Shown piece after piece: positions 34,201 through 42,265 of a DNA stretch of 64,000 nucleotides. Numbering within the stretch: the stretch's first letter is position 1; the number at the start of each line of letters is the position of its first letter. The position numbers were made by a program, and so were the translations under genes. Origin of the DNA: Euborellia annulipes (Eukaryota > Arthropoda > Insecta > Dermaptera > Anisolabididae). The notes beneath the pieces are model-generated. The model made no database searches. It saw nothing but the letters and a program-made list of their open reading frames with translations, and was not told where the DNA came from. The stretch is taken from assembly GCA_023213315.1 (NCBI GenBank), contig JAKCPI010021798.1:1-64000 (forward strand), given 5' to 3'.

Positions 34201-34832
34201 AGGCATCATTTATAAATATTATTAAAAATTAAAATTAATTAAAATAATTAAATAAAGCTAATTAATATTAAGATGATGGCTGAACTATTAACAGATATGA
34301 GTAGAATGGCTGCCAGGAAAGAAATCAAACAAAAATTTAATCAATTTTTATCTAATTTTATTTCGATTCCCGACGTTTCGGAAGCAAATCGCGCCCGTTA
34401 ATAATTATTATTATTACCTATCGATTGTCCTGAGAAAAGGCGCGATTTGCGTCCGAAACGTCGGCAATCGAAATAAAATTAGATAAAGATTGATTAAATT
34501 TTTGTCTGATTTCATAGAGTTTAATTAATTAAACTTTACATGAAGGCATATCCAATATTCATAAATTAATTATAAACTCACCGATCCAGGAAATTTGTTC
34601 TAATGTGAGAGTGAATTCTTCACCCATTGTGGAATTTGTTTGTTCAAGATTGCTGGTCATGGGTGTTGATGAGTTAGAGGCATCATCGTGAAGCCTGGCC
34701 ATGAAGTATGGGATGACAATTGTGGGGAAGCCGAGGGTCATTCCATATCCCAGGAGAAGGACGTTTTTAGCTGATGTGGCCAACACTTGTGGAATGGCAG
34801 AGCGAAAGGTCAACTGCCCTCCAGCAGAGTCC
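25016..34832 (-). CDS. Facilitated trehalose/sugar transporter (Tret1-like, MFS), six exons, N-terminus missing
   Basis: Six minus-strand exons, in order 34582-34832, 30689-30994, 29226-29410, 28263-28506, 27195-27505 and 25016-25243, join without frame conflict (intron phases 1,1,0,1,0) into about 507 residues plus stop. The family imports or exports sugars by facilitated diffusion across the plasma membrane through 12 helices; Tret1 proteins carry trehalose in arthropods. Visible family marks: LGRKR after TM2 (105-109), YVAEITQPHLRG in the TM4-5 loop, PESPYWL after TM6 (215-221), LIGEVYPAQVRG in the TM10-11 loop, and PETEGKT after TM12 (462-468). Oddities: the usual QQxSG of TM7 reads GHFSG, and the DRxGRR/K after TM8 reads HWTGKRP, so substrate or kinetics may differ. 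The first exon found begins after an acceptor (GGTTGCAG|GGACT), phase 2, so a short upstream exon with the start codon remains unidentified. Family is sure; trehalose specificity is inference. Confidence 0.9.
25340..25983. mobile_element. Foldback element with CTAGCC(G)GCCGCCCGCC ends (family G), in transporter intron 5 region
   Basis: ACTAGCCGTGCCGCCCGCCT at 25533 is mirrored by AAGGCGGGCGGCGCGGCTAGT at 25960-25980. The flanking sequence GTCACGCTCTATTTAGGCAA, TTTTTGAGTTATTAATTCTT and the reverse GCGTGACAG...GACGG block also occur at 42266-42890 and 44480-44645. Lies between exons 6 and 5 of the transporter (25244-27194), so it is intronic. Confidence 0.7.
26000..26835. other. Intronic sequence, TATA-like motif on plus strand, no gene recognised
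   Basis: Within transporter intron 5. A plus-strand TATATAAATG at about 26219-26228 is followed by GCCATTCAATATG, but no splice-bounded open frame follows, so a promoter call is not supported. The open frame at 26352-26540 is hydrophobic but AT-driven. Confidence 0.35.
26840..27135. mobile_element. hAT MITE (CAGGGCTTCTTAAAG...TTTAAGAAGCACTG) inside transporter intron 5
   Basis: Inverted ends of the widespread hAT type. Flanks ATATAGAG and GTATAGAG agree at 7 of 8 bases, consistent with an 8-bp duplication. The 63-codon frame over it is not a gene. Confidence 0.75.
27195..27505 (-). CDS. Transporter exon 5 (TM8-TM11)
   Basis: Acceptor CTTTGTTAAAG|GTTCTCTAAT, phase 1 in; donor TACCTCCAG|GTTGGATA, phase 0 out. 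Encodes SLICMVAIHWTGKRPL (TM8 end and the intracellular basic motif), TM9 and TM10 with a Trp-rich loop (YATWWPTEELSWFP), and LIGEVYPAQVRGVASG. The reader should not start this exon at the internal ATG (27491): the frame is open back to the acceptor. Confidence 0.9.
27606..27690 (+). ncRNA. 85-nt near-perfect hairpin in transporter intron 4 (miRNA-like or tiny MITE)
   Basis: Arms of 38-39 nt (AGGCAGGGTCAGCCAATAAG... with ...CTTATTGGCTGCTCTGCCT) and a loop of about 8 nt. As plus-strand RNA the differences are two G-U wobbles and one bulge; as minus-strand RNA the wobbles become A-C mismatches, so the plus transcript (antisense to the gene) folds better. Size fits a pre-miRNA, but the pairing is more perfect than usual, and a tiny foldback element is equally likely. 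Confidence 0.4.
27892..28070 (+). repeat. tRNA-derived SINE, complete-looking
   Basis: Head GGCCTTGGTGTAGTGGTTAG (A-box) and ACAGGTTCGCAACCC (B-box), body with AAATTGAATTGGCTACCAAT, tail ATGGCC..TGTAGAAAAAGACC followed by TTAAATAA and an A-run. The best single example of the family, within transporter intron 4. Confidence 0.85.
28263..28506 (-). CDS. Transporter exon 4 (central loop, TM7)
   Basis: Acceptor GTTTGTTCTCAG|GCGGAGCTAA, phase 0 in; donor GAATTAGTTG|GTAAGTATT, phase 1 out; 244 nt. Encodes the charged central cytosolic loop (AELKHVSSSVEKAKRDHAVP) and TM7 with FFIGHFSGMTTLQTFAVSIF, where family members normally have QQ(F/L)SG. The loss of the first two glutamines is notable because they contact sugar in characterised relatives. 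Confidence 0.9.
28628..29165 (+). repeat. Element E, copy 2, in transporter intron 3
   Basis: Inverted relative to 10600-11175 over most of its length (GTATATGTTCTATAGAAATC, TCTCTTAAATATTTTGG, CTAAGCAGCAGTTGAAAAA, GACCCTTTAAACAGTCA, TTCCTTAACATCTTAACACT, TTGCCCGCCAGAGG). It ends at the hairpin-rich GC end (GGCGCAGCCTTCGGCAGGC) about 60 bp from the exon 3 donor. A 50-bp fragment of the same end lies at 57983-58035. Confidence 0.8.
29226..29410 (-). CDS. Transporter exon 3 (TM6 and PESPYWL)
   Basis: Acceptor TTGAATTTCAG|GTCGTTTCTG, phase 1 in; donor GACATCCAG|GTGGGGCTA, phase 0 out; 185 nt. Encodes RFWVEDWREMALINLSMPVV (TM6), then PESPYWLMGKGRTADAEKSL and a Trp-containing helix. An open frame continues past the donor into the repeat but that extension is not coding. 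Confidence 0.9.
29420..30680. other. Transporter intron 2 body
   Basis: AT-rich. Contains a SINE tail fragment near 30125-30170 (TTTCGGCATCTTAGGCCATA). Nothing else recognised. Confidence 0.5.
30689..30994 (-). CDS. Transporter exon 2 (TM2-TM5)
   Basis: Acceptor TTAATTTTCCAG|GCAGTATAAA, phase 1 in; donor CAATTGCTCG|GTAAGTAAT, phase 1 out; 306 nt. Encodes SINLICVPLGCLASGPITTP (TM2), LGRKRAMM (conserved basic loop), TM3, TM4 beginning LILTGLGGGLLEAPVLTYVA, EITQPHLRG and TM5. Markedly higher GC than the introns around it. Confidence 0.92.
31000..31586. other. Transporter intron 1, left part
   Basis: Fragments of the GC-rich family G end near 31110-31135 (AAGGCCGGCGGCACGGCTTGT). Otherwise AT-rich and empty. 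Confidence 0.45.
31587..31646. repeat. 60-nt hairpin in transporter intron 1
   Basis: AATAATGAGAGGAAA... is mirrored by ...ATTTCCTCTCATTAT around an AT-rich loop. Small foldback or possible pre-miRNA-sized hairpin; the AT-rich arms make a regulatory RNA less convincing than 27606-27690. Confidence 0.6.
31790..32225. repeat. FB-2 foldback, most complete copy
   Basis: Left arm (31795-32020) and right arm (32075-32215) are inverted: TTTTGGAGTAAATA against TATTTACTCCAAAAGTTGAT, GTAGATTTCTATCAAC against its complement, AACACGATTGC against GCAATCGTGTTCCCAC. The spacer is about 50 bp. Inside transporter intron 1; no enzyme encoded. Confidence 0.85.
32365..32915. mobile_element. Hammerhead-motif foldback, split by a second one
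   Basis: The outer arms match: AAAATTTTATTTAAATATCG (32383) and ATATTTAAATAAAATTTTAT (32880). The right arm holds the best plus-strand hammerhead-like motif: CTGAAGA (32841-32847), a hairpin region ending GGTTACC, GAAA (32867-32870), CGTC; ATCGT (32835-32839) can pair with ACGAT (32876-32880) as stem I. The left arm is a decayed mirror. A sister element (32545-32805) is nested inside. Confidence 0.7.
32545..32805. mobile_element. Nested hammerhead-motif foldback
   Basis: Outer arms TTTAAGTCAATATTTATCTAA and TTAGATACAAATTGACTTAAA. The minus-strand motif lies at about 32612-32645 (CTGAGGA, a GGACGCGTCC hairpin, GAAACGTC), with stem I potential between CAATTGTC and GGCAATT. The right-arm motif is eroded. 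Family-mate of 34325-34515 (shared AATTAGATA and GCCGACGTTTCGG blocks). Confidence 0.7.
33000..33412. mobile_element. Hammerhead-motif foldback
   Basis: Ends TACGTAGGAAGAGAGGATGT and AGCATGCCAACAAAC-like / TTTCTTCCTACGTATTAATC mirror each other. The minus-strand motif (33071-33106) has CTGAAGA, a GGC/GCC stem, GAAACG and TT. CCAATA and TATTGG flank it as a possible stem I. The right-arm counterpart (CTGAAGCATTATCTAATTAA) has lost the GAAA box. The loop holds A- and G-rich filler. Confidence 0.65.
34325..34515. mobile_element. Hammerhead-motif foldback, short and well matched
   Basis: Arms AATCAATTTTTATCTAATTT and AAATTAGATAAAGATTGATT. The right motif (about 34427-34470) has GTCCGAAACGTCGGCAATCGA; TCGATTGTC upstream can pair over nine positions (with one G-U) with GGCAATCGA, an unusually strong stem I, while the CTGANGA box is slightly altered (CTGAGAA). 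Lies 66 bp from the exon 1 donor of the transporter. Confidence 0.7.
34582..34832 (-). CDS. Transporter exon 1 found (TM1 and glycosylated loop)
   Basis: Acceptor ATTATTGGTTGCAG|GGACTCTGCT, phase 2 in; donor CCTGGATCG|GTGAGTTTA, phase 1 out; 251 nt. Encodes DSAGGQLTFRSAIPQVLATS, TM1 (NVLLLGYGMTLGFPTIVIPYF) and a long external loop with NSS and NST sequons, longer than in most relatives. There is no ATG start before TM1: the frame is open to the acceptor, so a small upstream exon must supply the initiator. Confidence 0.88.
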
Positions 34833-34839
34833 CTGCAAC

Positions 34840-35320
34840 CAATAATACAGTAGTCATAAAACGTAAATAAAAAAAAATATATTTTTAATATTCAAAAAGA
34901 ATCTCAGTATCTGATAAAACTCCCAGGAAGTGGGTGAATTTCTTTGTGAATCAATTTAAATATCTTAAAATTTATTTATAGGATCAAAATGTAAATTTAT
35001 ACAAATACGATAATGCCCCGATTAACGAGATTAGTTTGTTAGTGAAAATTTCTTTCAAAAGTGTATAAATAGAAATTCTCCCAGGCAACAAAGACTTATT
35101 TTATCTAATTATTTATTATTATGCTATCTGAGAACCTATCTGATAATTGTTTATGGCTTCGTAATTTGTGTGAAATTTTTTATCCTCTATATCATTATTG
35201 TTAACTAGACGCGTAGCCCGCTAAAGAGGGGCTTGGCGGCGGCGGACTCTCACTCGTCTTTCCTTAAACATATCCCGAAATATGTCAGACATGTTTTTTC
35301 AGATATAAAATAAATATCTG
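34840..35320. other. Upstream of the transporter; first exon not found
   Basis: The missing start exon (phase 2 donor) should lie upstream on the minus strand. I could not find a convincing ATG...GT candidate. A family G end fragment occurs at 35208-35255 (ACTAGACGCGTAGCCCGCTA). Confidence 0.4.
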
Positions 35321-35324
35321 GCTC

Positions 35325-35590
35325 ATTAAGACTTTATTTAGGAACGTTTCGGCTATGATCAACAAAGCCATCTTCAGCCCTTTAAGAGTATATTTTATAT
35401 TATTAACATACAAAATAGATATTGTCAATAGAAATATAATGCAGTTCATATGTATTTAGTCGAATGTATTTTTTTAATTTTTGTTACCCACAAGAGAGTA
35501 TAAGAGAGCAAAGCCTTGAAGATGGCTTTGTTGATCATAGCCGAAACGTTCCTAAATAAAGAGTGTTAACAAAATAGATGCTTTTTATTT
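35325..35590. mobile_element. Hammerhead-motif foldback
   Basis: Arms are nearly perfect over GGAACGTTTCGGCTATGATC...AAAGCC. The minus copy (about 35360-35398) keeps CTGAAGA, hairpin GGCT/AGCC, GAAACG; the plus copy (35519-35552) has an extra T in the first box (CTTGAAGA). AAATAAAG follows both. Confidence 0.75.
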
Positions 35591-36339
35591 ATTATTGGCT
35601 GCATCCTCTTTATATCATTAATCTAATTATACAACAGCCACAATTCGTTATATATTTCTAATTATGTTTAACTTTTTAATAAGTAAAACATTTCATAAAA
35701 AAGTCTTTAAATTATAATATATTTACAATAGATAATCATTAATGATTATGTAATATAATAAAAAAGATAAATCAATAATTTAATAGCAATATATGTAAAA
35801 TATAAATTTATGTTTTTCTTATCTGGGTTTTAAAAATGCGATTTAGAGCAAGGCGAGTGTTGTCTTGGTTATTGTATATTTCATTAAAAATGAATTATTT
35901 TAAATATTTTTAAAAAGAAAGGTGAAATCTTCAAGAGGTAGTGAAAAAAAAATGATGGACATAATTAAAATATTAATCAAATTATCAGGGTGGAATATTG
36001 AGATCCACTCTAGGATTAATGTGTTTAAAAGAGATATGATATGCCAATTTTAATCAAATTTAAACGCTAGATTATATGCAAAATTATATTAAAACGGGGT
36101 AGGATTAAATGAAACCCGGAAACAATGGGATTATGTAACCTACAAGATATTATGTTTCTAAAATAAAAAAATATTAAAATTTTATTAACTCATTAATATA
36201 TCACGGGTTGAAAGAATAAATTAATATGGTCACAAGCAAAGATTGCCTGAATGGGCAAATTCCCAATCCTCGAAATATGCCTATAGGCCTGCTATAGAAA
36301 TATAAAATATGCTAAAAATTTTATTTAAATTGTAACCAA

Positions 36340-36530
36340 GTATTTATTAATTTAAATAAGCGAAAAATGTAGGTACCGCCGGGAGTCGCACCACGGATCT
36401 GTCGATTTACGCTCAACATGCCCTACTACTGGACCACAGTACCGCACTCGCTTATTTAAATTATGATAGATCGCTAATATTATTATTATACTATTATTTT
36501 ATTATTAATTAATAAATACTTGGTTATATG
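36340..36530. repeat. Foldback with tRNA-like centre
   Basis: Ends TAACCAAGTATTTATTAAT and ATTAATAAATACTTGGTTA are perfect inverted repeats; the centre (36375-36455, minus strand) is tRNA-like (GTGGTCCAGTAGTAGGGCATG, then GGTGCGACTCCCGG). Probably a SINE flanked by inverted sequence. Not a functional tRNA gene: the acceptor stem does not close. Confidence 0.6.
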
Positions 36531-36559
36531 TTTTTCATAATTACTTCATGGACCAACAC

Positions 36560-36807
36560 ATGGGCGTAGCCAGACATCTTGTCAGGGGGGGGCAACCCCT
36601 CATTAGGCCGAGAGGGGGGGGGGGTTTGCAATTAATATATACAATTATTTATTTAAACAAAAAAAATTAAATTAATATAGTGGATTGGGGCGTTAAAAAA
36701 AAATTCCCAATGGGAAAAATATATTGTTTTTTTTTTTTTTTTTAATTTTTAGGACAAGCCAGGGGGGGGGCAACGGCCCCCCTGCCTCCCCCTGGCTACG
36801 CCCATGG
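36560..36807. mobile_element. hAT MITE with 8-bp target duplication ACCAACAC
   Basis: ATGGGCGTAGCCAG...CCTGGCTACGCCCATGG ends; ACCAACAC on both sides (36552-36559, 36808-36815). Interior G-runs. No coding. Confidence 0.9.
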
Positions 36808-36814
36808 ACCAACA

Positions 36815-37515
36815 CATGATATATATAATTCTTTATTTATTTAAATTGATTTTATTTTAAAAAAGTAAAAAATAACCTGGGGAATTTGTCAAGAGTGACT
36901 TTAATTGTGGTTAGAGTAGTATGATTAATATTCTTTTTAATAAAATATTATAGTTTCATACAGGGCCAGTCCCCCCTCCCCCCAACCTCCGAAATCACCT
37001 ATAAAAATAATCAATTAAAAAAAAGTCAAAATATAGAGAGAGAGAAACATAGTGTTAAAAATTTAAACGAAGTTAGAAATTATATTTTTTAATAAGGGGG
37101 GAAGGGTTCGTCGTAGCATCTCTCCCGAAAAATTTAGTTACGTCAATAAAGTCGATAATTAATGAGATTCTAAATTCATTTACTTTTACCTTCATTACAA
37201 ATTATTCATTCCTTATATTATTTAAAATAAGTCAGTAAATATTTAAATACGAGAAATCTGTTTCAAATATTTATCTTTAAATTTTCAGACTATATTAATA
37301 TTAATAAAAAGTAAAAATGTAAAAAAAAAAAAATAAGAAAGCATCTCAAGGACGTGATTGCAATAAGTTATAATTGGCACCGATAGGAACGGTAAGCAAG
37401 TGACAAGGCGAAAAAGATTTTGGAATGCAAAATTTCAACATCATTTTTATTTATTATTCTCTTTTCACTTTAATTATTTGCGGTAGATTTCGTAGTCAGT
37501 GAACAAACACAGAAT
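36815..37515. other. AT-rich, hAT-like remnant near 36960
   Basis: CAGGGCCAGTCCCCCCTCCC at 36961 resembles a MITE left end; no right end found. No gene. Confidence 0.4.
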
Positions 37516-37517
37516 TT

Positions 37518-38102
37518 AAAAATCTGGTGTGATGGTCGCACAGTACCAAGGTAAGAGAAAGTTGTGTGCTTATCACACCAGATTTTTTTGTGTCAACATA
37601 TATTTAGTTTCCGCCAATATATTAAAATTCAATTTAAAAGTATGGGAAAATATTTATATTTTGTTACCATGGCAACCATTTCTTCTATCTTTCCTATGAA
37701 ACACAAGAGTAAAGTGGCCTTCAGAAGATTTCAATCGCAAAATGAGAATATACATTTTAAAGAGCATCTAAAAAATAATTGATTTTTGAATTTTAATCAA
37801 AATCGATGGAGCGAATTTCGAGAAAATCGAAAAAAACTGAAAAAGTACATCAGTAAAGTACTACTAGTTTTGACCGATTTTGTTTAAATGCTTATTTTCA
37901 CACACTAGGGGGGTGCTTAACTTAAATATAAAATTTCAACCTCGTACACACACACAGACAGACCATGTCGCGAAAACCACTTTTTTGGATTCAGGGGACC
38001 TCAAAACGTGTATATCCATCAAAATCTCGACATCGAATTTGTGACATGGATCCAATACTTTCTCTCTATATATTACATATATACATAGGTAAAAGAAAGT
38101 AA
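37518..38102 (-). mobile_element. FB-1, near-complete copy
   Basis: Hairpin end CTGGTGTGATGGTCGCACAG (shortened), the conserved 72-codon frame on the plus strand (37564-37782), the AGTACTACTAG palindrome region, an ACAC-rich stretch, the CATCAAAATCTCGACATCGA block and the AT hairpin ending GGTAAAAGAAAG. The middle GCATGAAGGAATTG block is deleted. Confidence 0.85.
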
Positions 38103-38737
38103 AAAAAATTTGTGTTTTTCCATATTGCAACTTGAGTTTTGTTTCAGAAGCGACACCTCTACTCCTCTTCCAAGGGATAGGGACTGATTTTAGAGAGTTG
38201 CTATAATCTAATTTCATGACAATATTTTGGATTCAAATTAATATTCATTATTACCTTGAAATTTAAATTCCAAAATAAACTGGTTCTGATATGAATAAAC
38301 AAGTTGTCAAAGAAATTAATTAAATTAAAGTAACTAGTCTCATGTTGTGATTCATTCTGAAAATAGCGCAATGAATTTATTCAATAAAGGAATTTTCCTC
38401 CCTTAAATATTATAGAGATACAACTGTATATAAATTCTCCCGTTTCTCCTTGCTAAGAGACATATGCATTTATATAAGAATAAATATATAGGCCTATATA
38501 TATATTTTTTTTTATGAGGTGGGGGTCGAATTTATATCTGAAGTTTCATTATATTGTGACTAAATATATATGTATATGTCAATATATTGTGGCTCGCTTG
38601 CGGCGGACCCTCGCCTTTCCTATAGTTGTCCTTTTTATTATTTCGTAAATCATAATTTAGTACCGGTAGTATTTTTTTTTTTATTTTGTCCGGTCTTTAG
38701 TTTTGATAAATGTCCGTCCCTAATCCATGGATTAGGG

Positions 38738-38779
38738 AATCTTGAGAGTATTATACTGCAGTATAATACTCTCAAGATT
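38738..38779. repeat. Perfect 42-bp palindrome
   Basis: AATCTTGAGAGTATTATACTG and its exact complement with no spacer, centred on CTGCAG. Too short for a MITE with a loop; perhaps the tip of a deleted foldback. Confidence 0.95.
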
Positions 38780-38784
38780 TAGAC

Positions 38785-39475
38785 AATTATAATACACTAT
38801 TTAAAACAAAAAATATTTTTCTACTGAATAATATTTTTCATGAAAATGCTGATAATTAAATGAAAACAATAGGTTATGTAATTTGAGTATGTAAAATTAT
38901 GAATATAATAAAATATAAAAGCCTATTAAGACATTTTATAAAAGTGATTCATTCATTCAATCAGATATGTTAAGCTCCGATGTGTCATTTCAATCGATCA
39001 AATGGGAATTGAAAGATATTTTATCTATATCCGAGATATATTCTACCTATAAATAAAGCAGGTTGAAGTAAAACAGAATGGCACAGGAAATTTATTATTA
39101 TTTTTCACTCTTTTCGGTGGTTTTACTGTGTGCTTGTATCATGATGGCATGAGATTTTAAATTAAATTATGCCTCCTTGATGTGAGTAGCAGTTGATAAG
39201 AACCGAGCAGCTCAAAAGCCGGTTGCTTCATTTCTAATTAACTAGCTATCCCTTATTTTATCAAAGAGAAAGTTTATAGTTTACAAATGTACGGTCTATT
39301 GTGATTGTATATCTAAAGAGTAAATTCTAATAAGATTATAATTATGATTATTAATTTTTATTTTTCATATTTATAGTGATATTTTATTATTCATTTAATA
39401 TTTATTTTAGATAATTTTAATTTTTAACAATTTTTATGTGTTTTCTTTATTAATGCAATTGTTGTTTTCAGCTGG
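38785..39475. other. No gene recognised; Harbinger end fragment at about 39217
   Basis: AAAAGCCGGTTGCTTCATTT near 39217 matches the terminal repeat of the element 9765-11375. Otherwise AT-rich DNA. Confidence 0.45.
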
Positions 39476-39477
39476 GA

Positions 39478-39664
39478 ACCGTAGTTGAGGACGATAAGGA
39501 GAATAAAAACCAGCCCTCGTTTTCTCTCTCACCACTTCATTTATTTGCAAATATTCATATATGCACTGAGGATGGCCCCTGTATAGGAGCCGAAATATTT
39601 GCAAATAAATGAAGTGGTGAGAGAGAAAACGAGGGCTGGTTTTTATTCTCCTTATCGTCCTCAA
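39478..39664. mobile_element. Hammerhead-motif foldback, compact
   Basis: Arms of about 70 bp are nearly perfect: GTTGAGGACGATAAGGAGAA / TTCTCCTTATCGTCCTCAAC. A single plus-strand motif occupies the centre: CTGAGGA, hairpin GGCCCC..AGGAGCC, GAAATATTTGC, so the spacer between the arms is the motif itself. Confidence 0.75.
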
Positions 39665-39859
39665 CTTTTCTTTATTAAGTTGCTACTTTTACAAAACTTG
39701 CCTTCGCATTGCCATCTAGCAAGTCTAATTGAAATTAAGGCGCCTGCTAGAGCTTAGGCTGCAACACTAATGATTTCTAATATTTGAATTTTTCTTTGGA
39801 AGTGTAATCGGGTTTTGAGTTCATACGCCATTGTCCCAGATTATTGTGGTACAGAGAGA

Positions 39860-40110
39860 AGAAATTAGTTTTTTTTTTTGGGACTGGGGTCCTGAGTTCG
39901 GTTCCAGTCCCAAGTGAGAAAAATTTATTTCAATTGAAATAACTACGAATTATTTAAAATAAACAGATTCTCGAAATTCTCGTGGACTGAATTGAACTTA
40001 TCACATCCGTATATGTTAATCTAAACTCCTGGTGAGTTCATTATTAATAGAAATGAAGTCTAAAAGGCTTTAGTTGCCGAAAAAGATCTTAAAACAAATT
40101 TAAAAAAAAA
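39860..40110 (+). repeat. SINE (GAGTTCGGTTCCAGTCCC head)
   Basis: B-box-like GAGTTCGGTTCC at 39893, body with TTTCAATTGAAATAACTACG, tail GAAGTCTAAAAGGCTTTAGT then GCCGAAAAAGATC and an A-run. Same family as 51465-51645 and the reverse copy at 61020-61135. Confidence 0.7.
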
Positions 40111-40419
40111 GCCGTAACTGTGCAGTGAGTCCTCCCCTGGCAAGGACCTCTGCCACCATGGATGTCCCCCCCCCCCAATCAGCTCGTAAGCCAAGTTTTT
40201 CAAGTCCGAAAATTCAATTTTTGAGCTAACTTGTAAGCCTACGAAACGCTGTTAAAACATTTTCTCTTTTGAGTGCCCAAGTGGCGAAAATATATTTCCA
40301 TTCTTTGCTATTGATCTTTTCTAGCCAATTAATTTGTTTCCCGGGTATTTAAATGTATGTGTTTATTAAAGTTTCAAACGCCTTTTCTCGAATTGTTGAA
40401 TTTCGGGCTTTCGCCAGTA

Positions 40420-41725
40420 TGATATGTCGACACAAAAATCTGGTGCGACCGGTCATACCAGACTTTTTTGTTTCTTTGTTGATATAGCCTATATATTTTT
40501 TGACTGACCCTTTGTTGGTAAGTTTGCCCTACTCCTTCCCCCCCCCCCCGCTGATTATAAGCTAGCGCCGTCACTGTAACTGTGCGAGAGAAAAAAAAAA
40601 TTGATAAAAATTTAAAATTCTAAGATTCGACCCAAGATCTGGATTTTAATTTAGTTTCAATTTTTCAAAATGGGATCGGATTGGGGATCGTGATCTTTTC
40701 ATTTGCCGGATCTGCGGATTGGATCGCGATCCTTTTTTTTTTTGTGGATTTTTGCCAATCCCTATACCCATTTCAAATTAAAAAGTTTCCGCTTGGTGGT
40801 GGCTTTTCGAATTTATGTCTTCTATACACTTTCTTCGTTGAATGATAAACATGTAGTAAAAATTAATTGAAAATATTTTTTTTTTTTTTTTTTTTCATTA
40901 TAACCAGTATTCAATTTTTTGCACGCTTTTTTATTTCTCGCCTGAGAGATTCTCGATTTCTTTCCCTAACCAGGAAATTAATGTAACATAAATTAGATTT
41001 TTTTGATTTCATCTTTTTAAGATTTTTTTTTTTTATTTTATTTTAATCTTGGTTATAATTCTCATTTCAATTTCTTTAATCAGATGCTCCGCTTTAAATT
41101 AAATTCTACTGTATTCCACTTATTGGTGATTTCGTTTATACGATATACAAATAACTTCTTAATTGGACACTCCTTTTGAAGAACTTTTAATTTAACAAGA
41201 CAGATTTAAACTTTTTTTTTTTTTATTAATTAATTATTCTCTCTCTGTGTATAAAACAATTCTTTTGTGTTAATGACCCCATAGGAGATGGAAAATAAAA
41301 ATGTATTTTTGTTGAGGTGGTATAATGGCTTGATTTTTAAAGAGGCTTTTAATTTTTCATCACAAAGATATATTAATATGATGTTTAATGAATTTTAATG
41401 GAAAAAAAAACTCGACTTAATAGAATATAATTTTAACCAACTTGAAATACGTATAAAAAGAGAAATTTTTCAACTTATTAAAATTTTTTTTTAGAAGTTA
41501 TTTTTTTATATTATTTTTTTTTTTTTTTATGAAATAAAAATCCGTAACCGTAAAATATAGAATCATGAGAGAAGGGGGGAAAGTTTGTATTTATCTTAGG
41601 TTTAATTCTCAAATTGTTTAATAGCAGCAGCTGAGAGTCTGAGAAACGAAAATTTTTTTTTAATCTCACATTATGCTTCCTAGATCGTTTTTATTTACCT
41701 ATTTTTGATTTTGATTTCGTATATC
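40420..41725. other. No gene; FB-1 scrap and homopolymers
   Basis: GTCGACACAAAAATCTGGTG at 40426 is an FB-1 end fragment. 40600-41700 is AT-rich with long T-runs (near 40872, 41025, 41210, 41515). No splice-bounded frame before 41728. Confidence 0.45.
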
Positions 41726-41727
41726 AG

Positions 41728-41879
41728 AACTATTATGGCCAAAATTTTAGCAAAAGGGAAGGAGCCATCGCCACCATGGGGCTGCCAAAATGCTACAAGT
41801 ATGATGCTTCTACAGCAAACCGAACGACCCGTGGCTCAATGGCTTATCAACTTAGCAAGAAGAATCGAACAACAAGAAG
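41728..41879 (+). CDS. Exon of an unrecognised gene, two open frames
   Basis: Bounded by a T-rich acceptor (GATTTCGTATATCAG|AACTATTATGG) and a strong donor (AACAAGAAG|GTACGTAAC); 152 nt and clearly GC-richer than the flanks. Two frames are fully open. One reads NYYGQNFSKREGAIATMGLP and ends phase 2; it includes an ATG in a near-ideal context (GCCACCATGGGG, 41776). The other starts ATGGCCAAAATT (41735), contains SMMLLQQTERPVAQWLINLA, an amphipathic-helix-like stretch, and ends phase 1. Phase 1 would match the later exons at 46.9-47.6 kb, but linkage is speculative. Family not recognised. Confidence 0.5.
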
Positions 41880-42265
41880 GTACGTAACCTATTATTCTAT
41901 CTTATCTTGGAAGTATGGTAAAACCCCACCAATTTATTTTACTATTCACTTGTGAAATAAGGCTTATATAAATGACCCACTGAAAACTTTGAATATTAAT
42001 TTAACAGAAGATAGTTTTAAAAAAAAATTTAATCTTCTTCATAAAATTAAATAAATATTTATATTTCTGTAAAGGGCTTAGAATAGCTAACAGAAATGTA
42101 AAGTTGCATGTTCTCAGATAATAGGTCAAGTTAACGAGAAAAAAAAAAAAAAAACAAGACTAAGAAGCAGATTGGACATCAAAGGATTCGATAGCAGACT
42201 GCTTATCTTCCTCAGCAAATGGTTTGATTATTTAAGTAAAGAAAAAAATTATAAAATTTTTAGTC

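Noticed and set aside
34811..34813. Apparent start codon of the transporter exon 1 frame
   Set aside because: The codon there is TTG, not ATG; the frame continues upstream to an acceptor at 34832/34833, so it is an internal codon.
36375..36455. tRNA gene on the minus strand
   Set aside because: The tRNA-like core lacks a closing acceptor stem and is enclosed by inverted SINE-like flanks.
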